This document shows positions 38,636 through 47,045 of a DNA stretch of 64,000 nt, piece after piece; position 1 is the stretch's first letter, and each line of letters opens with the position of its first letter. This DNA is from Saccharospirillaceae bacterium. Its GTDB lineage: Bacteria > Pseudomonadota > Gammaproteobacteria > Pseudomonadales > Oceanobacteraceae. The translations under genes and the position numbers were made by a program. Below the pieces are notes generated by a model, which was not told where the DNA came from, searched no databases, and worked only from the letters and a program-made list of their open reading frames with translations. The DNA is taken from assembly GCA_022448365.1 (NCBI GenBank), contig JAKVCS010000003.1, forward strand, positions 806,001 to 870,000. The letters are read 5' to 3'.

Positions 38636-39643
38636 TCAGTCCTCCAGCAGATCGTCAATATCGAGGGCCGGTGCCTGAGTGCGAGCGTCGTCCCAGAAGG
38701 TTCCCAAACCACCAATTGGCGTGCGGGCACCGGTTGCCTCGGTCCAAAGCCGATCAGAAATCGCCTGAATCTGGCGAGTCGCCATAATATCCATCATGCG
38801 GAACTGACGATTGCTCGGCGTTGTTTTAACAGAGGCGGCATGACGCCGGATAGCATCTCGTAGTTGTTGCTGATTGCCGGAACCGTCGGCAACGGTAATC
38901 TCAACCGCATGGGCCAGACGAACACCGGATGCTGAGGCAACGCGGCTTGCAGCGTGCATTTCAGCCCACGGATCGCTATCACTTTCGGCATCTGGCAGCA
39001 TGATATTAACCGCCGCGGATGTGGCTTGTGGAATACCCCACCAGCGCTCATTGTCAACACACTGAATACCACGAGTTGCTTTCATGGCGATATCTTTGGG
39101 AACGTTCACCGCACCCTGGGCACGTACATCATTCATAACCGCCTGCACGCCGGCTAACAGTCCCATTACCCAGAACAGCTCTTCATCTTCACTCATATCC
39201 GGGCACTCTTTGCCCGGCTCACCAAACTGACTCATCAAGTGACGATACGCGGTGTACTGTCGGTTGGCAGCCAGAGCAAATTGACGCTTTTCACGAATAC
39301 GAGCGTCCTTGGCTTCGCCGATGTTTTGTACACGGAAAGCACGCAGATAGGCTAACCCCTCCTCCTGAGCACGATCTTCCGCACAAGCACCGGCCATCAT
39401 ATACATGGTAATTGCCGGGCGGTCTGGTGTGTGGGCTACTTCACTGAACGCCAGCAGACCACCGGTTAACCCTTCAGTCATGGCACAGGCCATCTGCGGA
39501 TCATCAGTTTTCAGGCTGTAAGGAATGGCATATTCCTCGGTAAAGTCGTAAGCGAACCAGCCGGTTGTTTTATAAACCATGCTACAGCCAGACATAGAAA
39601 TCAGTGCAACAGACAGCAGCGCAAAGCGCGTCAGAATTGACAT
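38636..39643 (-). CDS. outer-membrane lipoprotein of the TRAP system, TatT-like
   Basis: The 335-residue product has a lipobox ALISMSGC (Cys near 20) and a helical body (SLKTDDPQMACAMTEGLTGG and others) resembling the TatT TRAP-associated component. In Treponema pallidum, TatT is a TPR lipoprotein encoded with the binding protein TatP and a permease (established knowledge, Deka and colleagues). The order here, lipoprotein, binding protein, fused permease, is the same. TPR motifs are not obvious by eye, so the assignment leans on context. It is the first gene of the operon. Confidence 0.7.
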   Translation of the reverse strand: MSILTRFALLSVALISMSGCSMVYKTTGWFAYDFTEEYAIPYSLKTDDPQMACAMTEGLTGGLLAFSEVAHTPDRPAITMYMMAGACAEDRAQEEGLAYLRAFRVQNIGEAKDARIREKRQFALAANRQYTAYRHLMSQFGEPGKECPDMSEDEELFWVMGLLAGVQAVMNDVRAQGAVNVPKDIAMKATRGIQCVDNERWWGIPQATSAAVNIMLPDAESDSDPWAEMHAASRVASASGVRLAHAVEITVADGSGNQQQLRDAIRRHAASVKTTPSNRQFRMMDIMATRQIQAISDRLWTEATGARTPIGGLGTFWDDARTQAPALDIDDLLED

Positions 39644-39860
39644 GGAGACCCCACATTTTTTTGATGAGTATTGTTGTTATTGTGTCGGGAATTTCCATTC
39701 CCATGACCCTTTGCAGCAAAGTGTACCTTGAGTCTCGGTCACTTGCTTGGCTTAATTGTCACCATCGTTGCGACGTTAAGGTCAATGTCGGGCAAAATAG
39801 GTGGATTCTTGTCGATTAAAAAGGTTAATACATGCCAAGAACAGGATACAGCGGGACGCG

Positions 39861-40736
39861 ATGAACACCTCAAAAAGCACTGGTGCAGTACCGCCGCAGC
39901 TGCATGATTTAATCAAAAACCACTTCAGTGAAGCAGAGCAGCGCGTCGATATCGTGTATCGGCAACATTTCGCCAGTGGTCGGGCCATTCTGTCTCGTCA
40001 CTGGCGTCACAAAAGAGACATCCCCGCAGACCTGATGGCACTGCCGCGTTCCTTATTAACATTGGGGAAAAGGCTAACGCACCGGTCAGTGAACAAACCT
40101 GATGATGACCGCAGTGGCAAACAACGGGAGGTGTATGATCTGGTTTACCATGATCTGCTCGATTTACCGGGGCTGGAAACCAAGCTTGAGCAATACCTGC
40201 GACAAGCGATTGGCCAATACCAGCAGGAAATTGAACAACATTCCGAACTCAGTGACGCTCAGCGCCTGCAATTCAAACAATATGTAAGCCACCAGATTGA
40301 TCGCCTGCAGCTGACAAATGAAGGTCTGCGCGAGGGGTTATTGGCCTTTACCCTGATGATCAGTGGCCGCATTCTCGGCGATAAAGCAATCCTCTCCAGT
40401 GCTGCCAGTATCGGTGGTACACTGGCAACATCCGGGTACATTAGCCAACAAGGCTACCTCACCGGACTGTGGTTAGGCTGGATGGGTGTACCCGGCTGGG
40501 TAACGGTTGCGGGTGCCAGTGTCGGTGTGATCAGTGCAATGTTGTTATCGCCGGTTATTGCACCAGGCTTAGAATGGGGCATCAACAGACTCAGAGCGAG
40601 AAAACTGCTGCTGCAAAGCGTTCGTAATGCCGAGCAGCAAATATTGAAAAAAGACGGCTTGCTGTATACCAGTCGACTGGGGGTTTACCTGCAATTATTG
40701 CCCGATCTCGCCCAATTTATTCAGCGCCTGAAATAA
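39861..40736 (+). CDS. membrane protein of unknown function
   Basis: The 291-residue protein has a polar, helix-rich N-terminal part (about 1-155). Two Gly/Ala-rich hydrophobic segments follow (about 160-195, and about 200-235 with GWMGVPGWVTVAGASVGVISAML), then a basic helical end. I use the ATG at 39861; an upstream in-frame GTG at 39801 adds 20 residues without a better ribosome site. I do not recognise the family. It stands alone, convergent with the MTIP gene and divergent from the TRAP lipoprotein. Confidence 0.7.
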   Translation: MNTSKSTGAVPPQLHDLIKNHFSEAEQRVDIVYRQHFASGRAILSRHWRHKRDIPADLMALPRSLLTLGKRLTHRSVNKPDDDRSGKQREVYDLVYHDLLDLPGLETKLEQYLRQAIGQYQQEIEQHSELSDAQRLQFKQYVSHQIDRLQLTNEGLREGLLAFTLMISGRILGDKAILSSAASIGGTLATSGYISQQGYLTGLWLGWMGVPGWVTVAGASVGVISAMLLSPVIAPGLEWGINRLRARKLLLQSVRNAEQQILKKDGLLYTSRLGVYLQLLPDLAQFIQRLK

Positions 40737-40774
40737 TACAATGATAATGCCGCCGCCAGTCTCAGGCTTGGCTG

Positions 40775-41524
40775 TTACTGCAAGCGCTTGATCGCCACAG
40801 CCAACAATTGTTTGACATGATCCATCCCACCTGCGAGCACAGCCCGAATCTCGTCCATCGTAATGTCATCATCACTTTTACCCGCTGCCGGGTTCACTAC
40901 CAAACAAATACTGGCATAAGCAATATTCAGCTCTCGCGCCAACGCCGCTTCCGGCATGCCCGTCATCCCCACCAGATCACATCCATCACGCTCCATTCGA
41001 CGAACCTCAGCAATGGTCTCAAGTCGTGGTCCCTGAGTAGCGCCATAAACTCCAAAGTCCTGAACAGAAAACTCGACATCTCCAGCACTGTCGATCAGCA
41101 CTTGGCGCAAACAATTGTCGTAAGGGTGAGTCAGATCGATATGGTCAAGCGGTTTAAATTCGCCATCGAAAAAGGTGCTTTCCCGGCCCCAGGTATAATC
41201 AACAATCTGATGAGGTACGGCAATCACACCGGATTCCATTAACGGGTGAATTCCCCCCACCGCATTAACGGCAATAATGGTGTCTACACCGCATTGCTGC
41301 AACGCCAGCAGATTGGCCCGGTAATTAATTTTATGCGGAGGTATTGAGTGCGGATGGCCGTGACGGGCAAGAAAAACGATATCTTTTCCCAGCCAGTTAC
41401 CCTCAGTCAACAGACCCGATGTCGGCCCCAGAGGCGTGTCTGCCAGCTGCTCTGAAATAACCTCTAACTCCGGTAACTGAGTCAGACCGGTACCGCCAAT
41501 AATGCCTATCTTCTTTGCTTTCAT
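40775..41524 (-). CDS. S-methyl-5'-thioinosine phosphorylase
   Basis: The 249-residue member of the MTAP/PNP phosphorylase family opens with KIGIIGGTGL and contains RHGHPHSIPPHKINYRANL and GATQGPRLETIAEVRRMERDG. MTGMPEAALARE fits the Pseudomonas thioinosine-specific type (MTIP), which releases hypoxanthine and methylthioribose-1-phosphate in methionine salvage. In Pseudomonas it is likewise beside nagZ. I use the ATG at 41524, right after the nagZ stop; a longer frame to 41587 would lie inside nagZ. Preference for thioinosine over thioadenosine is inferred from these motifs and context. Confidence 0.85.
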   Translation of the reverse strand: MKAKKIGIIGGTGLTQLPELEVISEQLADTPLGPTSGLLTEGNWLGKDIVFLARHGHPHSIPPHKINYRANLLALQQCGVDTIIAVNAVGGIHPLMESGVIAVPHQIVDYTWGRESTFFDGEFKPLDHIDLTHPYDNCLRQVLIDSAGDVEFSVQDFGVYGATQGPRLETIAEVRRMERDGCDLVGMTGMPEAALARELNIAYASICLVVNPAAGKSDDDITMDEIRAVLAGGMDHVKQLLAVAIKRLQ

Positions 41525-41525
41525 A

Positions 41526-42584
41526 CTAATTGAATACGTCGTTAATGCGCTGCTGGATTCGTTGTCGCCGCTGCCGTTGTTGTTCATTTATCTCTATGGC
41601 AGGTGGAATCAGCGCCGATAAATCAAGCGCCGATAACTGCGGATCTTGTTGCCTGGCACGGCGCACTGCCGCCACCACTTCAACCGCCGCATCACGGTTA
41701 TTGCATGCCAGCAGCGCGTTGCAACCTGCACCGATAGCCCTGGTACTGCGCTCACTGTAACTGCCGGCGGCGGCTGCACCAGCCATGGATAAATCATCAC
41801 TGAAGATGATGCCAGAGAATGTTAGTTGCTGACGTAAGATTTGCTGTAGCCAAATTTCAGAAAAGCCGGCCGTGGTCGTGCTATCCACTTGAGAGTAAAT
41901 AACATGTGCCGGCATCACACCAGCGAGCTTCTGTTGCGCCATAAGCTCAGCAAATGGCTGCATATCGTATTCAATCTGCTCCAGTTCACGTTCATCTACC
42001 GGCAAATCCAGGTGGGAATCGGCTTCAACAGCGCCATGGCCCGGAAAATGTTTACCCACTGCCGCCATCTGCAGAGACTGCATACCCGTGATGAAAGCCC
42101 CCGCTAATCTGGTTACCGTATCAGCATCATGACCGAAAGCGCGGTCGCCAATAACCTTGGAATAATCGCGCTCTATATCCAAAACAGGAGCGAAACTCAG
42201 ATGCACTCCCTGCTCAATTAACTCCAACGCCATTAACCAACCAAGATCTTCAGCCAGGCTTGAAGCCTGAACAGCATCATCGAGATAAAGCAACTCAAGC
42301 GATAGCATAGCGGGTAACCGGGTAAAACCCTCGCGAAAGCGTTGTACCCGACCGCCTTCCTGGTCAACGCAAATCAGTACATCAGGTCGCACATCGGAAA
42401 TTGATTGTGTCAGCTGCCTGAGTTGCATCGGGTTTTCGTAATTACGGCTGAAAAGAATTAATCCGGCAATTTCCGGCTGCAGTAAAAAATCCCGATCAGA
42501 AGCGGTTAACTCGGTTCCGGCGATATCAACGACCACCCCAACACCTGATTGCAGACACTCGGCAGTTGTTACAGACTTTTGCAT
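41526..42584 (-). CDS. nagZ: beta-N-acetylhexosaminidase NagZ
   Basis: This cytoplasmic glycoside hydrolase family 3 enzyme removes N-acetylglucosamine from muropeptides during cell-wall recycling. The 352-residue length fits the family. The motifs VDQEGGRVQR, KHFPGHG (His/Asp loop typical of NagZ) and FSDDLSMAGA (nucleophile Asp) are intact. I use the ATG at 42584, overlapping the L,D-transpeptidase stop by 16 bases; an upstream ATG at 42617 is possible. It is followed directly by the MTIP gene. Confidence 0.93.
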   Translation of the reverse strand: MQKSVTTAECLQSGVGVVVDIAGTELTASDRDFLLQPEIAGLILFSRNYENPMQLRQLTQSISDVRPDVLICVDQEGGRVQRFREGFTRLPAMLSLELLYLDDAVQASSLAEDLGWLMALELIEQGVHLSFAPVLDIERDYSKVIGDRAFGHDADTVTRLAGAFITGMQSLQMAAVGKHFPGHGAVEADSHLDLPVDERELEQIEYDMQPFAELMAQQKLAGVMPAHVIYSQVDSTTTAGFSEIWLQQILRQQLTFSGIIFSDDLSMAGAAAAGSYSERSTRAIGAGCNALLACNNRDAAVEVVAAVRRARQQDPQLSALDLSALIPPAIEINEQQRQRRQRIQQRINDVFN

Positions 42585-43084
42585 GGAATTCTCGAAAAAC
42601 TGTGGGCCTGAATCCATACTGGCGTATCCGCCTCAACCAGGTCGAATAACTCCAGAAGGTCTTTATTACGCATGCGAATACAACCGTGGGATTTTGCGAC
42701 GCCCATCGGTTCCGAATCCGGCGTACCGTGAATATAAATAAAACGTCGCATCGTATCGACATTCCCCAGCCTGTTGCGCCCGACTTCCAATCCCTGCAAC
42801 CAAAGAATGCGACTCAAAATCCAGTCTCGCTGGGGGTATTTTTCAGCAAGTGTTTCCGAATAAATTTCGCCGCTGGGCCTGCGTCCAACGAAGACTGCAT
42901 TCTCAGGCTCAGCAGCGCCGACTTTTGCAGCAATACGATGCCACCCCCGCGGCGTTTTGCCAGAGCCGGACTGTTCGCCAATACCGTTGACTGCAGTTGA
43001 AACAGAATAGAAATGGCAGGAGCCGGTCGTGGAAAGCCGCAAAGCCTGATCGGCGATGGAAATTTCGATCAGATTGTCCGTCAT
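42569..43084 (-). CDS. L,D-transpeptidase (YkuD family)
   Basis: The 171-residue product has a YkuD catalytic domain with IYIHG (His near 119) and the SHGCIRM motif, with nucleophile Cys near 135. The family crosslinks peptidoglycan or attaches proteins to it. It has no clear signal peptide or lipobox, which is unusual for a periplasmic wall enzyme and may mean cytoplasmic or atypical export. I use the ATG at 43084; an earlier in-frame TTG at 43117 gives no signal sequence either. Its overlap with nagZ links it to wall metabolism. Confidence 0.88.
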   Translation of the reverse strand: MTDNLIEISIADQALRLSTTGSCHFYSVSTAVNGIGEQSGSGKTPRGWHRIAAKVGAAEPENAVFVGRRPSGEIYSETLAEKYPQRDWILSRILWLQGLEVGRNRLGNVDTMRRFIYIHGTPDSEPMGVAKSHGCIRMRNKDLLELFDLVEADTPVWIQAHSFSRIPCKSL

Positions 43085-43178
43085 TGAGATGCCAATAGTA
43101 CGATTTAAATTGACCAAATAGCTTAACAGAAGCGATCAGCGTACAGAATCTCTCCACTCGGATTGAACAACATTAACG

Positions 43179-43823
43179 TCAGGCTTTCAAACCTGCACCA
43201 AGGAAAGGAATTAACTTATCAAACACCTGACCGATATCGGTATTGGCACCGTACTCATGCTCTGCCATCGCCATCAGTGCATCGGCACCAGACAAGGTAA
43301 ACACCGTAGCGCCAAGCATAAAATGGATACGCCAGAAACGCTCAATATCATTTAATTCCGGTGATGCTGCAGTCACCAACGCCATATAGCGGGTAAATAC
43401 CGTGCCATATTCCTGTTTCAAAAACTTACGCACGTGGCCCTGACCCTGGGCATAGGCCAGACCCAGTAAACGCATAAACATTCCAAGGCGACGCTGCCCG
43501 TGATCCCCTTGAACAGCACCGTCAGATTGCAGAGCCGTTGCTGGCAACAACATTAATACGGTATTTAGATCAGGCGCCTGATCACCCTGCTGGGCAGAAT
43601 AATGATCCAGGCGGGTTTCCAGCTGCTGACAGAAACTGTCAAGAAAGCGCGCGAACACCGCTTGGATGAGTTCCTTTTTGGAGCCGAAGTGATAGTTCAC
43701 CGCCGCCAAGTTAACGCCAGCTTTGGTTGTGATGTTTCGCAATGATGTTTCGGCAAAGCCTTTTTCAGAAAATAGCTCTTCCGCGGCATTTAATATCGAT
43801 TTGGCCGTATCTTTGTTCGCCAT
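43179..43823 (-). CDS. psrA: TetR-family regulator, PsrA-like
   Basis: The 214-residue product has an N-terminal TetR helix-turn-helix (about 10-55, with TSLRNITTKAGVNLAAVNYHFGSKKELI) and an all-helical ligand domain. Position next to lexA-sulA and near nagZ matches Pseudomonas psrA, a fatty-acid-responsive repressor of beta-oxidation genes. Two PsrA-type operator sequences lie just upstream, consistent with autoregulation. I use the ATG at 43823 with AGGTT about nine bases before it; a TTG at 43832 adds three residues. Confidence 0.85.
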   Translation of the reverse strand: MANKDTAKSILNAAEELFSEKGFAETSLRNITTKAGVNLAAVNYHFGSKKELIQAVFARFLDSFCQQLETRLDHYSAQQGDQAPDLNTVLMLLPATALQSDGAVQGDHGQRRLGMFMRLLGLAYAQGQGHVRKFLKQEYGTVFTRYMALVTAASPELNDIERFWRIHFMLGATVFTLSGADALMAMAEHEYGANTDIGQVFDKLIPFLGAGLKA

Positions 43824-43838
43824 TGCGCACAACCTATG

Positions 43839-43865
43839 AAAACAAGTGTTTCAAACATACGTTTA
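43839..43865. promoter_or_regulatory. tandem PsrA-type operators
   Basis: AAAAC-AAGT-GTTTC (43839-43852) and CAAAC-ATAC-GTTTA (43852-43865) share one base and each match the published PsrA motif C/GAAAC-N(2-4)-GTTTG/C closely. They lie 16-42 bases before the psrA start. Confidence 0.65.
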
Positions 43866-44013
43866 AAACATGGGAATGGCAAGCCCTGCGCGCCCTGCAG
43901 CCATTTCCCTGTTGTATACACATCTCCCTCCATGATCACTATGCAGCTCTTTTATCCCGTTACTGTGCACGTCACTGCCTCCTCAGGGCTTACAAGACAA
44001 TCCAACAAAAGGG

Positions 44014-44066
44014 TTTACACTCATAAAAATACTGTATACATTTACAGTCACTGTATGGATCACCAG
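44014..44066 (+). promoter_or_regulatory. lexA promoter with two SOS boxes
   Basis: CTGT-ATACATTT-ACAG (44032-44047) is a perfect LexA box. CTGT-ATGGATCA-CCAG (44051-44066) is a second box with one mismatch. TTTACA (44014-44019) and TACATT (44037-44042), 17 bases apart, form a fair promoter, with the first box over the -10. The second box ends 15 bases before the lexA ATG. Confidence 0.9.
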
Positions 44067-44081
44067 TTTGGATAAATAATC

Positions 44082-44681
44082 ATGATCAAGCTGACCGCGC
44101 GTCAACAACAGGTTCTCGATTGCATTAAAGCTTCCCTGGAAGAAACCGGCTTTCCGCCGACTCGTGCCGAAATTGCGACAGAGCTGGGCTTCCGCAGCCC
44201 CAACGCCGCAGAAGAGCATCTGAAAGCGCTGGCGCGCAAAGGTGCCATTGAAATGATGGCAGGAGCGTCTCGCGGTATACGTGTTATTGATGACACTCCC
44301 AATGGTTTGCCGATTGTTGGTCGTGTTGCCGCAGGTGAACCCATTCTGGCGCAGGAGCACATAGACGATTATTGCGAAATTCCGCCAAGTTTTTTCAAAC
44401 CAGAAGCAAATTATCTGCTGGAAGTTCACGGCGATTCGATGATGGAGATGGGGATACTCGACGGTGACTACATTGCAGTTCATCGAATGGATACGGCTCG
44501 TAACGGAGAAGTTGTCGTAGCCAGGGTCGACAACGAAGTGACCGTCAAACGTTACGAGAAGAAACGCAACAAGATCACGCTCTTTCCGGAAAACAAAGAC
44601 TACAGCCCAATTGAAGTCGACCTGAAGGAGTCCGACTTTGCGATTGAAGGTTTGTACGTAGGCGTGGTGCGCCGCAGCTAA
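44082..44681 (+). CDS. lexA: SOS repressor LexA
   Basis: The 199-residue product has an N-terminal winged helix (about 1-65, with [23 protein letters not shown]) and a C-terminal S24 peptidase domain. The cleavage site A84-G85, nucleophile S119 in GDSM and general base K156 all fall at the E. coli numbering. Two LexA boxes precede it, so it is self-repressed. sulA follows 32 bases downstream, as in Pseudomonas. Confidence 0.97.
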   Translation: MIKLTARQQQVLDCIKASLEETGFPPTRAEIATELGFRSPNAAEEHLKALARKGAIEMMAGASRGIRVIDDTPNGLPIVGRVAAGEPILAQEHIDDYCEIPPSFFKPEANYLLEVHGDSMMEMGILDGDYIAVHRMDTARNGEVVVARVDNEVTVKRYEKKRNKITLFPENKDYSPIEVDLKESDFAIEGLYVGVVRRS

Positions 44682-44713
44682 ACAGATTGAAAATTGTTAT
44701 TCAGGGTGAAGAT

Positions 44714-45157
44714 ATGCGTCAGTTAACTCTAGGAATGGAACCACTTGGTATGGAACAGGGCGGACTCAGCTTAAGCAGCCGCTCTCTGCAACAACCTCAG
44801 GTAAGCACTGGCAGCCTGACGGAGATGATTCTGAGCGAAGGCAGCGCCATCCAGCCAATGCACTTGTTACCATTATTGGCTCAATGTTCTGCACAGCAGC
44901 GTTGGTTGATGTGGTTGAGTCCGGAAATGCCCATGAATAAACATTATCTGGACAGCCTGGGGTTACAGAATTCTCCGGTCATCCACCTGGATGTTTGTGA
45001 GCACACGCAACAAGCTCTGGTTGAAAAAGCATTACAAGCGGCCAACAGCCACCTGATCATGGAATGGCAAGGTCCTCTCACAGAACCACAACGCCAGAAA
45101 ATTGAACAACAAGCTCATCTCTCCGGTAGCCATGTTGTGCTTATCCAGCGGCGCTGA
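44714..45157 (+). CDS. sulA: SulA-like cell division inhibitor
   Basis: The 147-residue product resembles SulA in its central LLPLLAQCSAQQRWLMWLSPE segment. SulA blocks FtsZ polymerisation during the SOS response. It lies directly after lexA under the same SOS promoter, as in pseudomonads. I use the ATG at 44714 with AGGGTGA upstream; an in-frame TTG at 44687 is less likely. A strong terminator follows about 90 bases downstream. Confidence 0.85.
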   Translation: MRQLTLGMEPLGMEQGGLSLSSRSLQQPQVSTGSLTEMILSEGSAIQPMHLLPLLAQCSAQQRWLMWLSPEMPMNKHYLDSLGLQNSPVIHLDVCEHTQQALVEKALQAANSHLIMEWQGPLTEPQRQKIEQQAHLSGSHVVLIQRR

Positions 45158-45240
45158 GATATTCAGCCCGCTAAGTTTACTGCGGCAAGTTATTATGCCG
45201 CGGTAAACAACCCGACTGCCTCTTGCCTGATGCAGAAATA

Positions 45241-45279
45241 AAAAAGCCTTGCGAGGGAAATCTCGCAAGGCTTTTTTTA
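45241..45279. terminator. bidirectional terminator after sulA
   Basis: GCCTTGCGAG and CTCGCAAGGC (45246-45255 and 45262-45271) form a 10-bp stem with a 6-base loop, flanked by A and T runs. It serves lexA-sulA and the convergent small gene. Confidence 0.93.
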
Positions 45280-45301
45280 TTAATCAGGTACAATCAAATG
45301 A

Positions 45302-45553
45302 TTAATGCAGTTGCTGCTGATACTCCGGCTGCTCAAAATCTTCACGCTCGACTTCCATGCCGGATAACTCTCCGACCTTACGTACGCCGGCTTCAATCAT
45401 CACGCGGGCAATGTCCATATGATGCGCCTGCAGACTTGCTTTTGCGTCATCGGAAAAATGAATACTCACCAGTGCATCGCCGTCCTGCTCGTCTGCACGA
45501 CGCAGAGCAATATCACCATTCGACAGTTCTACAATCTCAAAAAAGCGTGCCAT
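45302..45553 (-). CDS. small conserved-type protein of unknown function
   Basis: The 83-residue product starts MARFFEIVELSNGDIALRRAD and is acidic, with no signal peptide, membrane segment or cysteine. In Pseudomonas a small hypothetical gene occupies the same place after lexA-sulA, so it is probably conserved. I do not recognise a function. Confidence 0.75.
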   Translation of the reverse strand: MARFFEIVELSNGDIALRRADEQDGDALVSIHFSDDAKASLQAHHMDIARVMIEAGVRKVGELSGMEVEREDFEQPEYQQQLH

Positions 45554-45645
45554 ATCCGCCTCTCAAATCAGGGCGCGGAAGTGTAACACAGCGCCGGTGC
45601 TTTAGGGGCAGGAATTGACCCCAAAAATCAATGTAAATCAGAATA

Positions 45646-45687
45646 ATTCGGTCGACCGAATGCCCTCACAGAATACCGAAAATTCGG
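45646..45687. repeat. pair of palindromes sharing an ATTCGG core
   Basis: ATTCGGTCGACCGAAT (45646-45661) is a perfect 16-bp palindrome and CCGAAAATTCGG (45676-45687) is a perfect 12-bp palindrome. Both arms use the same TTCGG element. They lie between the 83-residue gene and the gene ending at 45703. No T run is adjacent, so operator or processing sites are more likely than a terminator. Confidence 0.55.
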
Positions 45688-45702
45688 CAGCTGCCTTCCA
45701 GG

Positions 45703-46167
45703 TTAACACTCTTGACGGTTTTCTCTTTGCAGATCAATCAGTTGCGTCAGGCGCTCGTACCACAGTGAAATGTCAGGAGTACTGTTATCAACCAAAGAGA
45801 TCATACCCGGCTGTACAGGAGTGACAGGTACTGAAATATTATTCGGCTGAGCCACCGCATCGACCGCGTTTAAAAACTGTCTTAACCAGGAAAAACTGTC
45901 TTTTTCCAGATGCTCCAATTCAAGCATTTCACCGGTTACGAGTGGCGTCACTTGCAACAGCTGAGCTAACGATTCAACAGATTGCCGATAAGTGGCCAGC
46001 TCAGCCAGCTCGTGCAGATAAGACAAATAAGCATCATGCAGCAGATGAAGTGCACTGTCCTGCAACGCATCTTTCAGTACTACAGGTTCAGTTGTCTGTT
46101 GTGCCTGCTGCAATAACAGGCGACATTGATACAGCTTATGATTGGTAAAGCTCAACCAGCTGGCCAT
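45703..46167 (-). CDS. protein of unknown function, DUF6586-like
   Basis: The 154-residue, mostly helical cytoplasmic product starts MASWLSFTNHKLYQCRLLLQ. It resembles the DUF6586-type protein found near lexA in Pseudomonas; this family name is from memory and not verified. It starts 30 bases after the YfaZ-like gene and is probably co-transcribed with it. Confidence 0.68.
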   Translation of the reverse strand: MASWLSFTNHKLYQCRLLLQQAQQTTEPVVLKDALQDSALHLLHDAYLSYLHELAELATYRQSVESLAQLLQVTPLVTGEMLELEHLEKDSFSWLRQFLNAVDAVAQPNNISVPVTPVQPGMISLVDNSTPDISLWYERLTQLIDLQRENRQEC

Positions 46168-46197
46168 CGCAATCTCATTATCAGGTTAATAACAGCT

Positions 46198-46767
46198 TCA
46201 AAAATCGATCTTCAGACCCAGATGAACTCCGTCGCCCAGTTCTAAACGATCTTTCACATCTTCCAGACGAATACCAGTATAACGGTAACCGACATACACG
46301 CGAGCCGTCGGAATCAGAGAATACTGCACACGAATATCGGCGTCGGTCAGGTTTTCAGCATCGGAAATCGAAACCACCGGTGGCGCGTAATAAGCATAAC
46401 CGGCAATGCTGATCTCCTGAAGCTGAGGCAGACGGTAACGGAAGAAACCACCCAAACCGAGACCACCTCCGGTGTAATCTTCCGCACCGCGAGTAGCAAA
46501 GCCGTATAACTTTCCGCCAACACCGATGTACAGATCACTGTCGGAATTACGCACATCCACCACGTGCACACCCAACGAGGCGATATCACCATCGTCAGTG
46601 TGATGCAAAACATCGGCGCTAACGTGCAACCCTGAGCCAACTTTGGTTGCGTCGTAGGCAGCACGAACTACTTCGTTCGATAAACTTAAATCCAGCGAAC
46701 CACCGGCATTAACACCAGCCGCAGTAACCAGTAACGTTGCTGCAGTCATTTTTTTTAACTGAGACAT
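46198..46767 (-). CDS. YfaZ-like outer membrane protein
   Basis: The 189-residue product has a signal peptide (1 to about 21, ending VNA) followed by a beta-barrel-like pattern of alternating residues (GGSLDLSLSNEVV, VYVGYRYTGIRLED) and a C-terminal LGLKIDF ending in Phe. This fits the YfaZ family of small outer membrane proteins of unknown function. I use the ATG at 46767, six bases after GGGGA; other ATGs at 46773 and 46800 are possible. Confidence 0.8.
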   Translation of the reverse strand: MSQLKKMTAATLLVTAAGVNAGGSLDLSLSNEVVRAAYDATKVGSGLHVSADVLHHTDDGDIASLGVHVVDVRNSDSDLYIGVGGKLYGFATRGAEDYTGGGLGLGGFFRYRLPQLQEISIAGYAYYAPPVVSISDAENLTDADIRVQYSLIPTARVYVGYRYTGIRLEDVKDRLELGDGVHLGLKIDF

Positions 46768-46957
46768 ACACATTCCCCAAATCGAAAAAACGATACACAA
46801 AAACGTATCGCCAACACTTTATTATTGCTGTGGATCATAACAGCGCAGGCTTGCCGGTGAAACAATGGCACCCTGCCGGAACCAAAAGAAACGTAAAACT
46901 GACTTTCCCAACCCATGCGTTATTCCCGACGATGCCAATACCGGAACACCTTGCGAT

Positions 46958-46998
46958 AAAAAAATACCCCGTCGTTTCATCGCTGAAAAGACAGGGTA
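46958..46998 (-). terminator. intrinsic terminator after htpG
   Basis: TACCCCGTC and GACAGGGTA (46965-46973 and 46990-46998) pair with one mismatch around a 16-base loop. They are followed on the minus strand by seven T, about 50 bases past the htpG stop. Confidence 0.65.
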
Positions 46999-47045
46999 CT
47001 TAATGGCATCAACCACCCATATCAGGTGGCTAGTTGTTCAGCAGT

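Noticed and set aside
45158-45240. Possible small RNA between sulA and the terminator
   Set aside because: No promoter and no structure apart from the terminator hairpin.
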